Shown piece by piece: positions 35,139 through 44,525 of a DNA stretch of 64,000 nt. The stretch is from JAGOPY01 sp964619555 (GTDB lineage: Bacteria > Bacteroidota > Bacteroidia > Bacteroidales > JAGOPY01): assembly GCA_964619555.1 (NCBI GenBank), contig CAZUDV010000018.1, positions 6,482 through 70,481 on the forward strand. The letters run 5' to 3'. Below the pieces are notes generated by a model. It saw nothing but the letters and a program-made list of their open reading frames with translations. It had not been told where the DNA came from and ran no database searches. Made by a program: the position numbers and the translations under genes. The stretch's first letter is position 1. Each line of letters starts with the position of its first letter.

Positions 35139-36878
35139 ATGCTTAAGATCCTGTTGACTGGCTGGTTGATGTTATCAATTGTAAACATTTTGCCGGCTCA
35201 AAACCTGTTACCCGGAACCTGGAAATTTAAAACCGGCGATGATACCGCCTGGGCTGCTGTTTCATTTGACGATTCCGGATGGAATGAAATTATTCCGGGG
35301 ACTGTCTGGGAAAGCCAGGGTTATCCGGGTTATGACGGTTTTGCCTGGTACCGTGCATCAGTTGATATCCCTGCTGAGCTCCGTGCTGTTGCTGAGAAAT
35401 ATGGTGGACTGTCACTTAAACTCGGCAAGATCGATGATGTGGACTTTACTTACTTCAATGGCGGGCTGGTAGGCGGCATGGGTACTCTTCCCCCTGATTA
35501 TGTAACAAAACATAATGTCGAAAGAGATTACACGATCCCGTTTGAAAAGATATTATGGGACCGTCCCAATATCATCGCCGTAAGAGTGTTCGACCTTTAC
35601 GGAGGCGGTGGAATTTACGGATTTCCAATTCAATTAGCCATAAGAGGATTATCCGGTAAACTGGTCATTGAACCGGCTTTTACCCGGCCCGACTGTATCA
35701 TTGAAAACACGGGTGAAGTCAGTATTCCAGTGAGAATCACAAACTTCTCAAAACAAAATATTTCAGGGGATCTCCACATCCGGGTAATATCCGATTTTGG
35801 GTCCCAGGTTGCCGAAGTGAATACTTCCGTTACAGTCAACAGGAAGCAGGAAATGCCATTCACATTTAATATCACAGGAGTTCATCCGGGTTTTTACAAG
35901 GCCTTTTTAACTTTCGCGGGGGAACTTGCTTTTAAACAGCAGGTTTTCGGATTTGGATATGAACCTGAAAAGATCGCCTCACCTCCTGGTCCCCAGGACG
36001 ACTTTGAAAGATATTGGAATAAAGCCAGACAGGAACTGGCTGCTGTGGATCCGGAGTTTAAAATGATCCAAATAGATTCGTTGTGCACTTCCAGGCGAAA
36101 TGTTTACCTGGTGGAGATGAAATCCCTTGGAAATGTTCTGATACGCGGATGGTACTCGGCACCTGCCAAACCAGGCAGGTATCCTGCGATCATGCTAGTG
36201 CCCGGATATTCCAGCAATATTCTTCCCGAGTATGTTGATTATGGGAATGAAATCATAGGATTTGGACTCAACATTCGGGGTCATGGCAATAGCCGGGACG
36301 ATATTGATCCAGGGTTTCCGGGCTTTTTGTTTTATGGGATTCAGAACAAGGAGACCTACATTTACCGGGGGGCTTACATGGATTGCCTCCGCGGAATAGA
36401 TTTCCTCTATTCCCGTCCGGAAGTGGATACTTCAAGGGTTGGCGTGGAAGGCTCCAGCCAGGGAGGCGCACTGACCTTTGCTACTGCAGCCCTCGACAAT
36501 AAACGGATCAAAGCCTGTGCCCCCCAGGTTCCGTTTTTGTCGGATTTCGAAGACTATTTCAGGATAACCGTTTGGCCGGGCAACGAATTTCTCGAATACA
36601 CGGAAAAAGAACTAGAAATGAGCCTGGAAGAAGTTTACACGGTCCTGAGCTACATCGACATCAAGAACCTTGCCGGCTGGATCAAGGCGCCTGTGATGAT
36701 GGGCGTAGGGCTGGTGGATGACGTTTGTCCGCCGCATATCAATTTTGCTGCCTACAACCAGGTCAGTTCAAAGAAGAAGTACCTCGTTTATCCAACGGCC
36801 GGTCATGGCTTACCGGAGGATTTCTGGATTCAAAGTATGAAGTTTTTCAGGGAAGAATTCGGACTGAAGGAAAAGTAA
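35139..36878 (+). CDS. Secreted acetylxylan-esterase-like hydrolase with N-terminal galactose-binding-like domain
   Basis: The 579-residue product starts with a signal peptide (LLTGWLMLSIVNILPAQ). A jelly-roll domain like that of GH2 enzymes and sialate O-acetylesterases follows (AWAAVSFDDSGWNEIIPGT, AWYRASVDIP, KIDDVDFTYFNG, about 30-180), then a linker beta domain. The C-terminal alpha/beta hydrolase is of the AXE1/cephalosporin-C deacetylase type. The nucleophile Ser is in VEGSSQGGALTF, a candidate acid is in GLVDDVCPP, and His is in PTAGHGLPEDFW. It likely removes acetyl groups from plant or algal polysaccharide outside the cytoplasm. No other carbohydrate-degradation genes adjoin. Confidence 0.87.
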   Translation: MLKILLTGWLMLSIVNILPAQNLLPGTWKFKTGDDTAWAAVSFDDSGWNEIIPGTVWESQGYPGYDGFAWYRASVDIPAELRAVAEKYGGLSLKLGKIDDVDFTYFNGGLVGGMGTLPPDYVTKHNVERDYTIPFEKILWDRPNIIAVRVFDLYGGGGIYGFPIQLAIRGLSGKLVIEPAFTRPDCIIENTGEVSIPVRITNFSKQNISGDLHIRVISDFGSQVAEVNTSVTVNRKQEMPFTFNITGVHPGFYKAFLTFAGELAFKQQVFGFGYEPEKIASPPGPQDDFERYWNKARQELAAVDPEFKMIQIDSLCTSRRNVYLVEMKSLGNVLIRGWYSAPAKPGRYPAIMLVPGYSSNILPEYVDYGNEIIGFGLNIRGHGNSRDDIDPGFPGFLFYGIQNKETYIYRGAYMDCLRGIDFLYSRPEVDTSRVGVEGSSQGGALTFATAALDNKRIKACAPQVPFLSDFEDYFRITVWPGNEFLEYTEKELEMSLEEVYTVLSYIDIKNLAGWIKAPVMMGVGLVDDVCPPHINFAAYNQVSSKKKYLVYPTAGHGLPEDFWIQSMKFFREEFGLKEK

Positions 36879-36916
36879 TGTCACAGTCTATGGGCACACT
36901 GAACAGCCCTTGTTGG

Positions 36917-37654
36917 TTAAAACCGAAAACAGATCCCTACCCCGTTATGATTGGAACTAAGTCCCAGGGAGGCGGATTCGCTTCGAAAAACTTTTTGCGT
37001 TTTCACGATCATGCCCTGGTCAATTAAAGAACAAAGCAAACCGGTACCGGCACAAATCCACCCCGAGGTAAAACAAAAATTGCCGAGAGCGTCGTTTCCG
37101 TGCCCATAGGCCATATAGCCCACTCCCATAAAAGCTAGTGCACCCAGGCCAAGTGACGGAATGGTAATGGAAAGGTTCCTGGCTGTCTTTAGCGATTTCA
37201 GCGTTGTCTGAAAAAGGCTGTCGTTGCCGGGTAAAGCCGTATAGCTTAAAAGCGTTTCCCTTGCCCGGGAAACCTGGGAGAGGGTACTGAACGAAAGTAC
37301 AATCCTTGAGACACCCGATGTGAGGCCGACAATGGCCACCACCGGTTCATATTCTTTTATATCCTCTTCCGGATTAAGGAAACCGCCATTGATGACCAGG
37401 GACAGGTTTGCCAAACCACCGAAGAAAAGGCCTATGGCATTGGTTTTCCGGGCCTTTTCCATCCGGTTGATGAATTCAGTCAGTAATGGATCTGAAAGAT
37501 AGAGGGTATCGGTGTTTAAAATAACTGTATCGATCCGGATACTATGATTTAAATCGGAGAATACAGCCGGGCCGGTGTGAAAACTACCCTGGCCCAGGGA
37601 GTTCAATGAAAGCAATCCGAAAGCCCATAACAAAAGATAGTCACCTGACTTCAT
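36917..37654 (-). CDS. Hypothetical membrane protein
   Basis: The product begins at the ATG at 37654 with a signal-like helix (YLLLWAFGLLSLNSLGQ). At least three more hydrophobic segments follow (IGLFFGGLANLSLVINGG, LGLGALAFMGVGYMAYG, FCFTSGWICAGTGLLCSLI). No family is recognised. An in-frame extension to 37714 exists but is unlikely. It is convergent with the esterase gene. Confidence 0.65.
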   Translation of the reverse strand: MKSGDYLLLWAFGLLSLNSLGQGSFHTGPAVFSDLNHSIRIDTVILNTDTLYLSDPLLTEFINRMEKARKTNAIGLFFGGLANLSLVINGGFLNPEEDIKEYEPVVAIVGLTSGVSRIVLSFSTLSQVSRARETLLSYTALPGNDSLFQTTLKSLKTARNLSITIPSLGLGALAFMGVGYMAYGHGNDALGNFCFTSGWICAGTGLLCSLIDQGMIVKTQKVFRSESASLGLSSNHNGVGICFRF

Positions 37655-37879
37655 AGCTGTAAGACCTGGAAACATTGAAGAAAGAAAGATACGAAATAAT
37701 TGAGTCAAAAGCAAGGTTTTTTTACTGGTAATCAGAAAGGTAGAATAACCATCCTTTGATTCGCAAACACATACGCAATCTAAAAGGCCTCCCTGACAAA
37801 GTGATATTTAATACGGTGAGTTAGCAGTTTTGCAAAATAAATTTCAGGAAGACCGTCACTTAATGGCTGATTCCCCTTC

Positions 37880-37887
37880 TATCTTTG
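37880..37887 (+). promoter_or_regulatory. -7 box upstream of sulfotransferase gene
   Basis: TATCTTTG matches TAnnTTTG and lies 21 bases before the ATG at 37909, which supports that start over the TTG at 37885 inside the box. Confidence 0.5.
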
Positions 37888-37908
37888 TACTTGATAATAA
37901 GTAAACAG

Positions 37909-38730
37909 ATGCTGCCGGAACGCCAGTTGCTTTTCAACCATATCCCTAAAACGGGAGGGATTACCATGCGCATCATCCTGAAACGGGTTTACGGTCAGGA
38001 AAACATTTTTACCATCGACAGCAGGGACATCGGGGGCTCCCTGGAGGCATTCCGCAAGCTTACCAAGGCAGAACGCGCCGGATACCGCGTCATTTCAGGG
38101 CACGGCGCCGAAATGTTCCGGGACCTCCTCGACAGGCCATTTCGCCTGACGATCCTGCGGGAGCCGGTTACTCTTTTTCTCTCCCAGTATCATTACCTAA
38201 AAACCAAACCGGGCACGGATTTTTACCCGGATGTCAGCAGGATGGATTTGCTGGAAGAATATATGGACTATGCTTTGAAAAACGGACAGGATAACCTGCT
38301 TACCCGTTACCTTTCAGATTCCATGCAATTTCTGATTGAACCGGGCACCGTGGTCCCGGATCTGCAGCGGGATGGAGAAACGTTGCTGGAAAGAGCCATG
38401 GAGAATCTGAACCGGTACGATGCTGTCATTGACCTGGCACGGTTCGATGACGGGATCTTTGACCTGTCCCGGCTTCTGGAATGGAAAAAGGTCCCCATCT
38501 ACAGGCCAAGCAACCGGAATCGCTACGATACCTCACCGGAATTAAGCCGGAAAGACACGTTGGATGCTCTCCGGCATATCCTTCGCTTCGACATCAAGCT
38601 GTATGATGCCTTCCGGCAGGCCGACCAGGCGCAATCCGTACAAACCAAACGGCCGGTTGCCAGGATCACTGCTTTCAGGTTACGACAGAAAGGAATTGCA
38701 TGGGTCGCCAGGGCCCTTGGAAAATTCTGA
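37909..38730 (+). CDS. Sulfotransferase family protein (polysaccharide-modifying type)
   Basis: The 273-residue product has the PAPS 5'-phosphosulfate-binding motif NHIPKTGGITMR at about residues 10-21. The 3'-phosphate-binding segment is LTILREPVTLFLSQYHYL, as in the sulfotransferase-2/HS2ST-like family. It stands at the edge of the exopolysaccharide locus and may sulfate the glycan or a lipid carrier. The ATG at 37909 is chosen because a -7 box overlaps the alternative TTG start. The last 40 residues are Arg/Lys-rich. Confidence 0.85.
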   Translation: MLPERQLLFNHIPKTGGITMRIILKRVYGQENIFTIDSRDIGGSLEAFRKLTKAERAGYRVISGHGAEMFRDLLDRPFRLTILREPVTLFLSQYHYLKTKPGTDFYPDVSRMDLLEEYMDYALKNGQDNLLTRYLSDSMQFLIEPGTVVPDLQRDGETLLERAMENLNRYDAVIDLARFDDGIFDLSRLLEWKKVPIYRPSNRNRYDTSPELSRKDTLDALRHILRFDIKLYDAFRQADQAQSVQTKRPVARITAFRLRQKGIAWVARALGKF

Positions 38731-38749
38731 AGATAAAAAGGATTGGGGA

Positions 38750-39610
38750 TCAGAAGAAAATCCGGATCAGTAACCGCAGGGCAATGCCTGCCAGGAACCC
38801 GTAAAGGATAAACTGTCCAAGGCTTTTACCGACAGGCTGGTCTGACGGTACGAATCCATCGAGCACTTCGATGTTCTGGTTGAACTCCATCGAGCCTTTC
38901 ACCTGCTGGATCCGGTCGTGAAGGGCCAGCGCTTCCTGGAGCAGTTCCATCCTGGTTATCGCTTTTTCATCGTTGATCCCTTCTTTCCGAATGATCAGCA
39001 GGCTGCTCAGCGAATCCACCACATTGAGCCTCCGCTGCATAAAAACCAGGTCCTGTTGCGATTTTTTCAGCATATAGTTCAGTCGGTCCTGGATGAAGGC
39101 AGTATTGTTCAGGTATTTTACAATGGCCGGTTGCAACGCTTCGAATATGGCTGGATCTGTCGAAGTGACCTTAATGTAGAAAGGGATCTTTTCCGTGCTC
39201 AGGTCAGTGGTCAGGTCTTCGTTACGAATATTATACCCTGCAATGGAACGGATCTTTTTAACCGGTCCGGAAGGCATCTCCAGGTATTTTGAAAGGGCCT
39301 CTTCATCGCCTGATTTCACAAGCACTTCAAGCTTCCGCAACATGTCGGCATAAATCTTTTTCTCATAATGGACGTAGGAAACGGTCATTTCCGATTCATA
39401 GACACGGGGCTTAAGCATAAAATACCCCGCTGAGATCGCAGCAGCCAACAATCCATACAAAAGGAACGATACGATATTCTTTCTTAGAAAATTTCTGAAC
39501 GACAGAAACATGGCTGCCAGGAAACCTCTTCCTTCAGCTGCCTGGAGCTGGAGCGCTTCCCAGACTTTTCTGCCTTCCTGTTTCGATTGATTCAATTGTT
39601 CCTGATCCAT
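38750..39610 (-). CDS. Wzz-like chain-length determinant protein
   Basis: The 286-residue product has two membrane segments, at about 45-66 (IVSFLLYGLLAAAISAGYF) and 265-284 (GQFILYGFLAGIALRLLI). They enclose a large periplasmic domain with YESEMTVSYVHYEKK and a helical hairpin. This is the polysaccharide co-polymerase topology that sets O-antigen or exopolysaccharide length. It has no C-terminal tyrosine kinase domain. It is divergent from the flippase that begins the biosynthetic operon (83 bases between start codons). Confidence 0.83.
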   Translation of the reverse strand: MDQEQLNQSKQEGRKVWEALQLQAAEGRGFLAAMFLSFRNFLRKNIVSFLLYGLLAAAISAGYFMLKPRVYESEMTVSYVHYEKKIYADMLRKLEVLVKSGDEEALSKYLEMPSGPVKKIRSIAGYNIRNEDLTTDLSTEKIPFYIKVTSTDPAIFEALQPAIVKYLNNTAFIQDRLNYMLKKSQQDLVFMQRRLNVVDSLSSLLIIRKEGINDEKAITRMELLQEALALHDRIQQVKGSMEFNQNIEVLDGFVPSDQPVGKSLGQFILYGFLAGIALRLLIRIFF

Positions 39611-39693
39611 ATCGTATAAATAAAATTACCTGTGATCAATATTAAAGGCAAATAAAGGGAATATTGCTGAATTTTAACCATTTTTGTATTGAA

Positions 39694-41136
39694 ATGGCCA
39701 TTAGTTCTACAAATGTAAGAAATTCGAGCTGGAATCTGGCGAATATCTTATTGTATCCCGTTGCATTTCTCGCCGTCACACCATTTTTCATCAACCGGAT
39801 GGGGGAAAATGTATTCGGGGAATGGATGCTCGTCAACTCCTATGTTTACATTGCGGTACACCTGGTAGGTTTCGGATTGCCTGCATCCATCACGGCGCAT
39901 GTTGCCGAAGCCATTGGCAAAGGTGACGACCGCAAGCTGTTTGCCTATATCAATGCATCTTCCAGGTTGCTCCTCAGGATGGTTCTCCTTACGGTCGCCT
40001 TCGGATTCTTCCTGTTGACCGCCTGGCTTCTGGGCATAGGTATCTTTGACGACCGCATCTGGAAAGCACTGATCGTGGCCACTTTCCTGATCGCGATAAG
40101 GTTCCCGGAATTACTGTACCAGGGTATATTCAAGGGGCAGGAACATTATCACAAGGCGGCCATTTTCAACATGCTGAACCGGTTTATCACGCTGGGCGCC
40201 CAGGTTGTGATGGTATGGAAAGGCTATTCCCTTCCGGCCATCTTCGGCGCCGCACTGGTCACCAGCTTCCTTTCCTTAATCCCCCAGGCATTCATTATTT
40301 ACCGGGGGCTCCGCGGATACAGCCCCATTCTGTTCAGGAGCCTGCCTGAAAAGCATGAATTGTACCACTTCGGATTCTGGACCTGGATCCAGACCATCAT
40401 TGCCATCGCTGCCTACCAGCTGGACCGTTTCCTGGTCGCTTTTTTCCTGGGCACTGCCACCGTCACTTATTACGTACTGGCTTCCACCATCGCAAACCAT
40501 CTGCATATGGCATTTGAAGCGATGGTTAGCTGGCTGCTGCCGAGGGTATCCCGGATGCAAGCTGCCACCAGGGATACACGACCCTACTTCAGCACAACCC
40601 GGGCCTTTTCCATCGGATTCCCGTTGCTTGTATTGAGCACCCTGTACTTTGTCTCAGAGCCATTGTTCACGCTTTGGCTGGGAGAAGATAAATACCTGAA
40701 GATGGTGGATTTCTTCAGACTTTTCCTGGTTTTCGAAGCATTCCTCATCCTCTCCGTCGTGCCGAAATATTACCTCAACGCCATCCGATCCCTGCATTTC
40801 ATCACCCTGCTGGAACTCATGTACAAGTCCGCCATCATCGTCGGGATGATCGCCTGTTTCTACTTCTACCGGTCGGCCGGGAGCCTGATCTGGGGACAGA
40901 TCATCGCTTTGATTATCTTTATGCCGGTGGAATACATGCTGATCAATAACAGGATATTGAAGGAGAACTGGTTCAAGGAGACTATTCTGACCTCACTCCC
41001 GTCGGTTTGCATTATGGGCATAATCCTGCTGCCCGACAGGGATGCTTCCTTCATTGCTTTCCTGCTGGCAGCGTTGATCTTTTGGATGGTGTACCTGAAA
41101 GACCGCTATTTTGACATCAAACTGATCAGGGAATGA
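39694..41136 (+). CDS. Oligosaccharide flippase (Wzx-like)
   Basis: The product has about 12-14 hydrophobic segments, and its start MAISSTNVRNSSWNLANILLYPVAFLAVTPFFINRMGENVFGEW resembles MOP-superfamily polysaccharide exporters. The ATG at 39694 is chosen over a TTG at 39664. Its stop overlaps the next start by four bases (ATGA). It is the first gene of the long plus-strand polysaccharide operon that runs to 48265. Confidence 0.9.
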   Translation: MAISSTNVRNSSWNLANILLYPVAFLAVTPFFINRMGENVFGEWMLVNSYVYIAVHLVGFGLPASITAHVAEAIGKGDDRKLFAYINASSRLLLRMVLLTVAFGFFLLTAWLLGIGIFDDRIWKALIVATFLIAIRFPELLYQGIFKGQEHYHKAAIFNMLNRFITLGAQVVMVWKGYSLPAIFGAALVTSFLSLIPQAFIIYRGLRGYSPILFRSLPEKHELYHFGFWTWIQTIIAIAAYQLDRFLVAFFLGTATVTYYVLASTIANHLHMAFEAMVSWLLPRVSRMQAATRDTRPYFSTTRAFSIGFPLLVLSTLYFVSEPLFTLWLGEDKYLKMVDFFRLFLVFEAFLILSVVPKYYLNAIRSLHFITLLELMYKSAIIVGMIACFYFYRSAGSLIWGQIIALIIFMPVEYMLINNRILKENWFKETILTSLPSVCIMGIILLPDRDASFIAFLLAALIFWMVYLKDRYFDIKLIRE

Positions 41137-42353
41137 AAAGGGACCCGTCATACTACGCCTATCTCAGCTATTTCATCTTGTATTTCTTCTTTAACAACCT
41201 GTTATTGAAAGAAGGCCTGCTCTACACCACCCTGATGGCACCTTTATTCGTTTACTGGCTATTCAAGCAGAACCGTCTGAAGGATATGCTGACCTGGGCT
41301 CTCCTGCTAATCATCCCCATTCCGTTCCATTTGATACTCGGGGTCGATGCCTCAACCTACGTCATCTCTTCGCTCTTGGTCGCAGCTGCCTGGATTTTCC
41401 TTTTCACGGCCCTGGAAACCGTCCGGAACACCCTTCCGGGTATGGATGATCTCTTTAAAAAGATATTGATTGTCAATGCCATATTGGTCATGGTGGCGTT
41501 ACTCCTCCTTCCATTCCCTTTTATCCGAGATATAATGTGGGATTCGGTGCCAATGTCAAAGAACCTGGAAGCCATCCCGCGTCTCAAACTGCTGGCTTAC
41601 GAGCCATCCCACTACGGGCTCCTGCTGTCGCCGGTAATCTTCTATTTTTTTCTGCAGATATTCACCGGTAAGGCTTCGCATCCGTTACTGACGGCTTTGG
41701 CAGTCGGATTGCCGCTGTTGCTCACTTTTTCTTTCGGGATCATCGGTGCCATGTTCCTCGCTACCGGGATCGGTTCGATCGCATACTTTCACCGGTTTTC
41801 CCATAATTCCAGGAGGCTGTACCTCTATGGGCTGGGATTCCTTCTGGTGACAGTGATCGGATTGTGGGTATTCTGGCCGGGCAATCCGTTGTTCACCCGA
41901 TTGGGAAACATCCTGGAGGGATCCGACAGTTCTTCGAAAGGAAGGCTGTTTTACTCTTTCATGTTCGCGAAAGACCTTGTGGCAGAGCATGCCGCATGGC
42001 TGGGAGTTGGGCCCGGCCAGATCAAAGTCCTGGCGCACGACCTCATTATTAATTTTTATCAATATACCGGACACTATTCAGAGGTGGTGCGGATCCCTAA
42101 TTCCATGGGCGAAATGCTGGCCACTTACGGCATTTATGGATTTGTGCTAAAGATCGTCCTGGAGCTATGGTTCTTTGTGAGGATGAAAGTTTACAAAAAC
42201 CTTTACTGCCTGACGCTGTTTGCATTCATATTCATATACCAGTTTACCGGGAGTTTCCTGGTCAATGCGGCAGAGATTGGGATATGGGCCTTTGTCTTCA
42301 TGGGCCGGTTTGAAAAATTCGAACTCGAAAACTTAAAGGAAGGCACATCATGA
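41133..42353 (+). CDS. Polysaccharide polymerase / O-antigen ligase-like membrane protein
   Basis: The 406-residue product has about 10-11 membrane helices, and a large periplasmic loop region with SSKGRLFYSFMFAKDLVAEHAAWLGVGPGQ (about 268-297). That Arg-rich segment followed by a WLGVGPG turn is typical of Wzy/WaaL-type proteins. Sequence does not separate polymerase from ligase. It is coupled by four-base overlaps on both sides. Confidence 0.8.
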   Translation: MKRDPSYYAYLSYFILYFFFNNLLLKEGLLYTTLMAPLFVYWLFKQNRLKDMLTWALLLIIPIPFHLILGVDASTYVISSLLVAAAWIFLFTALETVRNTLPGMDDLFKKILIVNAILVMVALLLLPFPFIRDIMWDSVPMSKNLEAIPRLKLLAYEPSHYGLLLSPVIFYFFLQIFTGKASHPLLTALAVGLPLLLTFSFGIIGAMFLATGIGSIAYFHRFSHNSRRLYLYGLGFLLVTVIGLWVFWPGNPLFTRLGNILEGSDSSSKGRLFYSFMFAKDLVAEHAAWLGVGPGQIKVLAHDLIINFYQYTGHYSEVVRIPNSMGEMLATYGIYGFVLKIVLELWFFVRMKVYKNLYCLTLFAFIFIYQFTGSFLVNAAEIGIWAFVFMGRFEKFELENLKEGTS

Positions 42354-43426
42354 AAATTGCCATGATCGGCCGTTCTTCCCTGTTCAAGGTCACCGGCGGG
42401 GATACTATCCAAATGGTCAGGACCTCTGAAGCCCTGAAACGGCTGGGAATAGAAAGCGTCATACACCTTGCCTCGGACAGGATCGATTATACATCTTACA
42501 ACCTCCTGCACCTTTTCAACCTGCTGCGACCCGCCGATCACCTGGCGCACATCCGAAAGAGCCGTAAAAAATATGTCGTCAGCACGATCTACCTGGATTA
42601 TACCATGTTTGACCGATATGGAAGGAGCCTTCCTTACCGGTGGCTTTTCCGCGCCTTGGGAAAGCACCCGTCGGAATATTTCAAAAACCTTTACCGTTTT
42701 GCACGGAAACAGGATGTGATGGCCAGCATGGAATACCTGCTGGGACAAAGGAGGAGCATTGCGAAGATCCTGTCCCGTGCATCGGTCATCCTGCCGAATT
42801 CCCGGGCCGAATACCTGCGGGTGGTGAAGGATACGGGCTTCACAGGACAATATGTTGTCATCCCGAACGGAATCGATACCGGAGTGTTTTCGACGATCCC
42901 GGCGGATATCCGGCGGCAGGAAAAAGTCGTGTGCGTGGCGCAGGTATACGGGATGAAGAACCAGCACAGGCTGATAGAAGCTTGCATGAAACTGGACATA
43001 CCGTTGGAGATCATCGGCAAGGCCCCGCCCAACCATACAGCTTATTACGAGCACTGCCGCAGGATGGCGGGGAGCAGGGTTCAATTTTTCGATTTTATGC
43101 CACAGGCTGAATTAATCCGTCACTATGCCGGGGCTAAGGTGCACGCTCTGCCAAGCTGGTTCGAAACCACGGGGTTGACTTCCCTGGAAGCCGGTGCTAT
43201 GGGGTGCAACCTTGTCGTGGGAGAAGGTGGCGATACGAAGGATTATTTCAGGGACCTGGCCTGGTATTGCCAGGCAGGTGACCTGGAGAGCCTGGTCAAA
43301 GCCCTGGAGGGAGCGCTCCATTCCGGCACCGGAGAAAAGCTCAGGGACCTGGTCCTGTCGGAATACACCTGGGAAAAGGCGGCGCAAAAAACACTCCAGG
43401 CATACCAAACTGCATTGAATGAATAA
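42350..43426 (+). CDS. Glycosyltransferase family 4
   Basis: GT-B glycosyltransferase of 358 residues. The N-terminal half has KIAMIGRSSLFKVTGGDTIQMVRTSEALKRLG. The C-terminal half has VIPNGIDTGVFSTIP, QVYGMKNQHRLIEAC, ALPSWFETTGLTSLEAGAMGCNLVV (donor-site E-x7-E region) and a short helix at the end. Its 3' end overlaps the next gene by eight bases. Sugar specificity cannot be read. Confidence 0.9.
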   Translation: MKIAMIGRSSLFKVTGGDTIQMVRTSEALKRLGIESVIHLASDRIDYTSYNLLHLFNLLRPADHLAHIRKSRKKYVVSTIYLDYTMFDRYGRSLPYRWLFRALGKHPSEYFKNLYRFARKQDVMASMEYLLGQRRSIAKILSRASVILPNSRAEYLRVVKDTGFTGQYVVIPNGIDTGVFSTIPADIRRQEKVVCVAQVYGMKNQHRLIEACMKLDIPLEIIGKAPPNHTAYYEHCRRMAGSRVQFFDFMPQAELIRHYAGAKVHALPSWFETTGLTSLEAGAMGCNLVVGEGGDTKDYFRDLAWYCQAGDLESLVKALEGALHSGTGEKLRDLVLSEYTWEKAAQKTLQAYQTALNE

Positions 43427-44525
43427 AAAGAAACTATCGGTTGCTATCCTGGGGTCCAGGGGGATCCCTAACCGTTACGGCGGATTTGAGGCCTGTGCGG
43501 AGGAGCTTGGTATCCGCCTTGCACGAAAAGGGCACAGGGTCGTGGTATACACCACCTCCGACCATCCCGAAAAAGCTGCTTCCTGGAATGGGGTCATCCG
43601 GATCATGAAGTGGAATCCGGAAAACATTTTCGGAACATTCGGCCAGTTCGTTTACGACCTGGTCTGCAACCTGCATAGCCGCAAGGCCGGATTTGATGTC
43701 ATCCTGCACCTCGGCTATACCAGCGATTCAGTCTGGCATTGGCTGTGGACCGGCCGCAGTTGCCATATAGTGAACATGGACGGGCAGGAATGGAAACGGC
43801 AAAAATACAACCGAATGGTCAGAGGGTTCCTGAAAAGGGCCGAAATGCTGGCTACGCTCCGGAGCGACTGGCTCGTGGCGGATTCCCCGGTGATCGCGCA
43901 ATACCTCAGTGAAAAATACAGGGCCCCGGTCCGCTATATCGCTTACGGTGCCAGGATACCAGAATCATATGACGAGGATTTGGTCCGGTTGATGGGCCTG
44001 GCGCCTTTGGGATACGACCTGCTGGTTGCCAGGATGGAACCTGAAAACAACATTGAATTGGCGATCCGGGCTAAACTGGGATCTTCCGATCCCATGCCGC
44101 TGGTGATCGTAGGCAATGACAACAGGTACAGACGCCGGTTGATGGCCATTTACGCCCATCGTGACCGGATCTTGTTCAAAGACGCCATCTACGACGAACG
44201 GAAGATCGACAGCCTGCGGCATTTCAGCAGGCTTTACCTTCACGGCCATTCGGTCGGGGGCACCAATCCATCCCTCCTGGAAGCCATGGCCTGCAGGTGC
44301 CGCATTGTCGCACACAGAAATCCATTCAATGAGCATGTGCTGGGTGAGGATGCCCTTTATTTTTCTTCTGAAGATGAACTCAGAAACCACTTTGACGCGC
44401 CCATGCCAGGGATATTCACAGCCTTTGTCCGGAACAATCTGGACAAGATCCGCCGGGATTATAACTGGGCGGTCGTCACGGATGCCTACGAATCATTATT
44501 CTATGAAGCGAAGGATCTTAGATAG
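43419..44525 (+). CDS. DUF1972 glycosyltransferase (rhamnosyltransferase-like)
   Basis: The 368-residue product begins with the DUF1972 signature VAILGSRGIPNRYGGFEACAEEL, found in Cps2T/WchF-like rhamnosyltransferases. It also has MDGQEWKRQKYN and, near the C-terminus, HGHSVGGTNPSLLEAMACR, the GT4-type donor motif. It probably adds the second sugar onto the initiating residue. Its 3' end overlaps the next gene by 23 bases. Confidence 0.88.
   Translation: MNKKKLSVAILGSRGIPNRYGGFEACAEELGIRLARKGHRVVVYTTSDHPEKAASWNGVIRIMKWNPENIFGTFGQFVYDLVCNLHSRKAGFDVILHLGYTSDSVWHWLWTGRSCHIVNMDGQEWKRQKYNRMVRGFLKRAEMLATLRSDWLVADSPVIAQYLSEKYRAPVRYIAYGARIPESYDEDLVRLMGLAPLGYDLLVARMEPENNIELAIRAKLGSSDPMPLVIVGNDNRYRRRLMAIYAHRDRILFKDAIYDERKIDSLRHFSRLYLHGHSVGGTNPSLLEAMACRCRIVAHRNPFNEHVLGEDALYFSSEDELRNHFDAPMPGIFTAFVRNNLDKIRRDYNWAVVTDAYESLFYEAKDLR

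Noticed and set aside
44161..44502. Longer N-terminus for the ligase-like protein
   Set aside because: This extension is an alternate-frame shadow of the DUF1972 glycosyltransferase. The ATG at 44503 opens the membrane protein directly.
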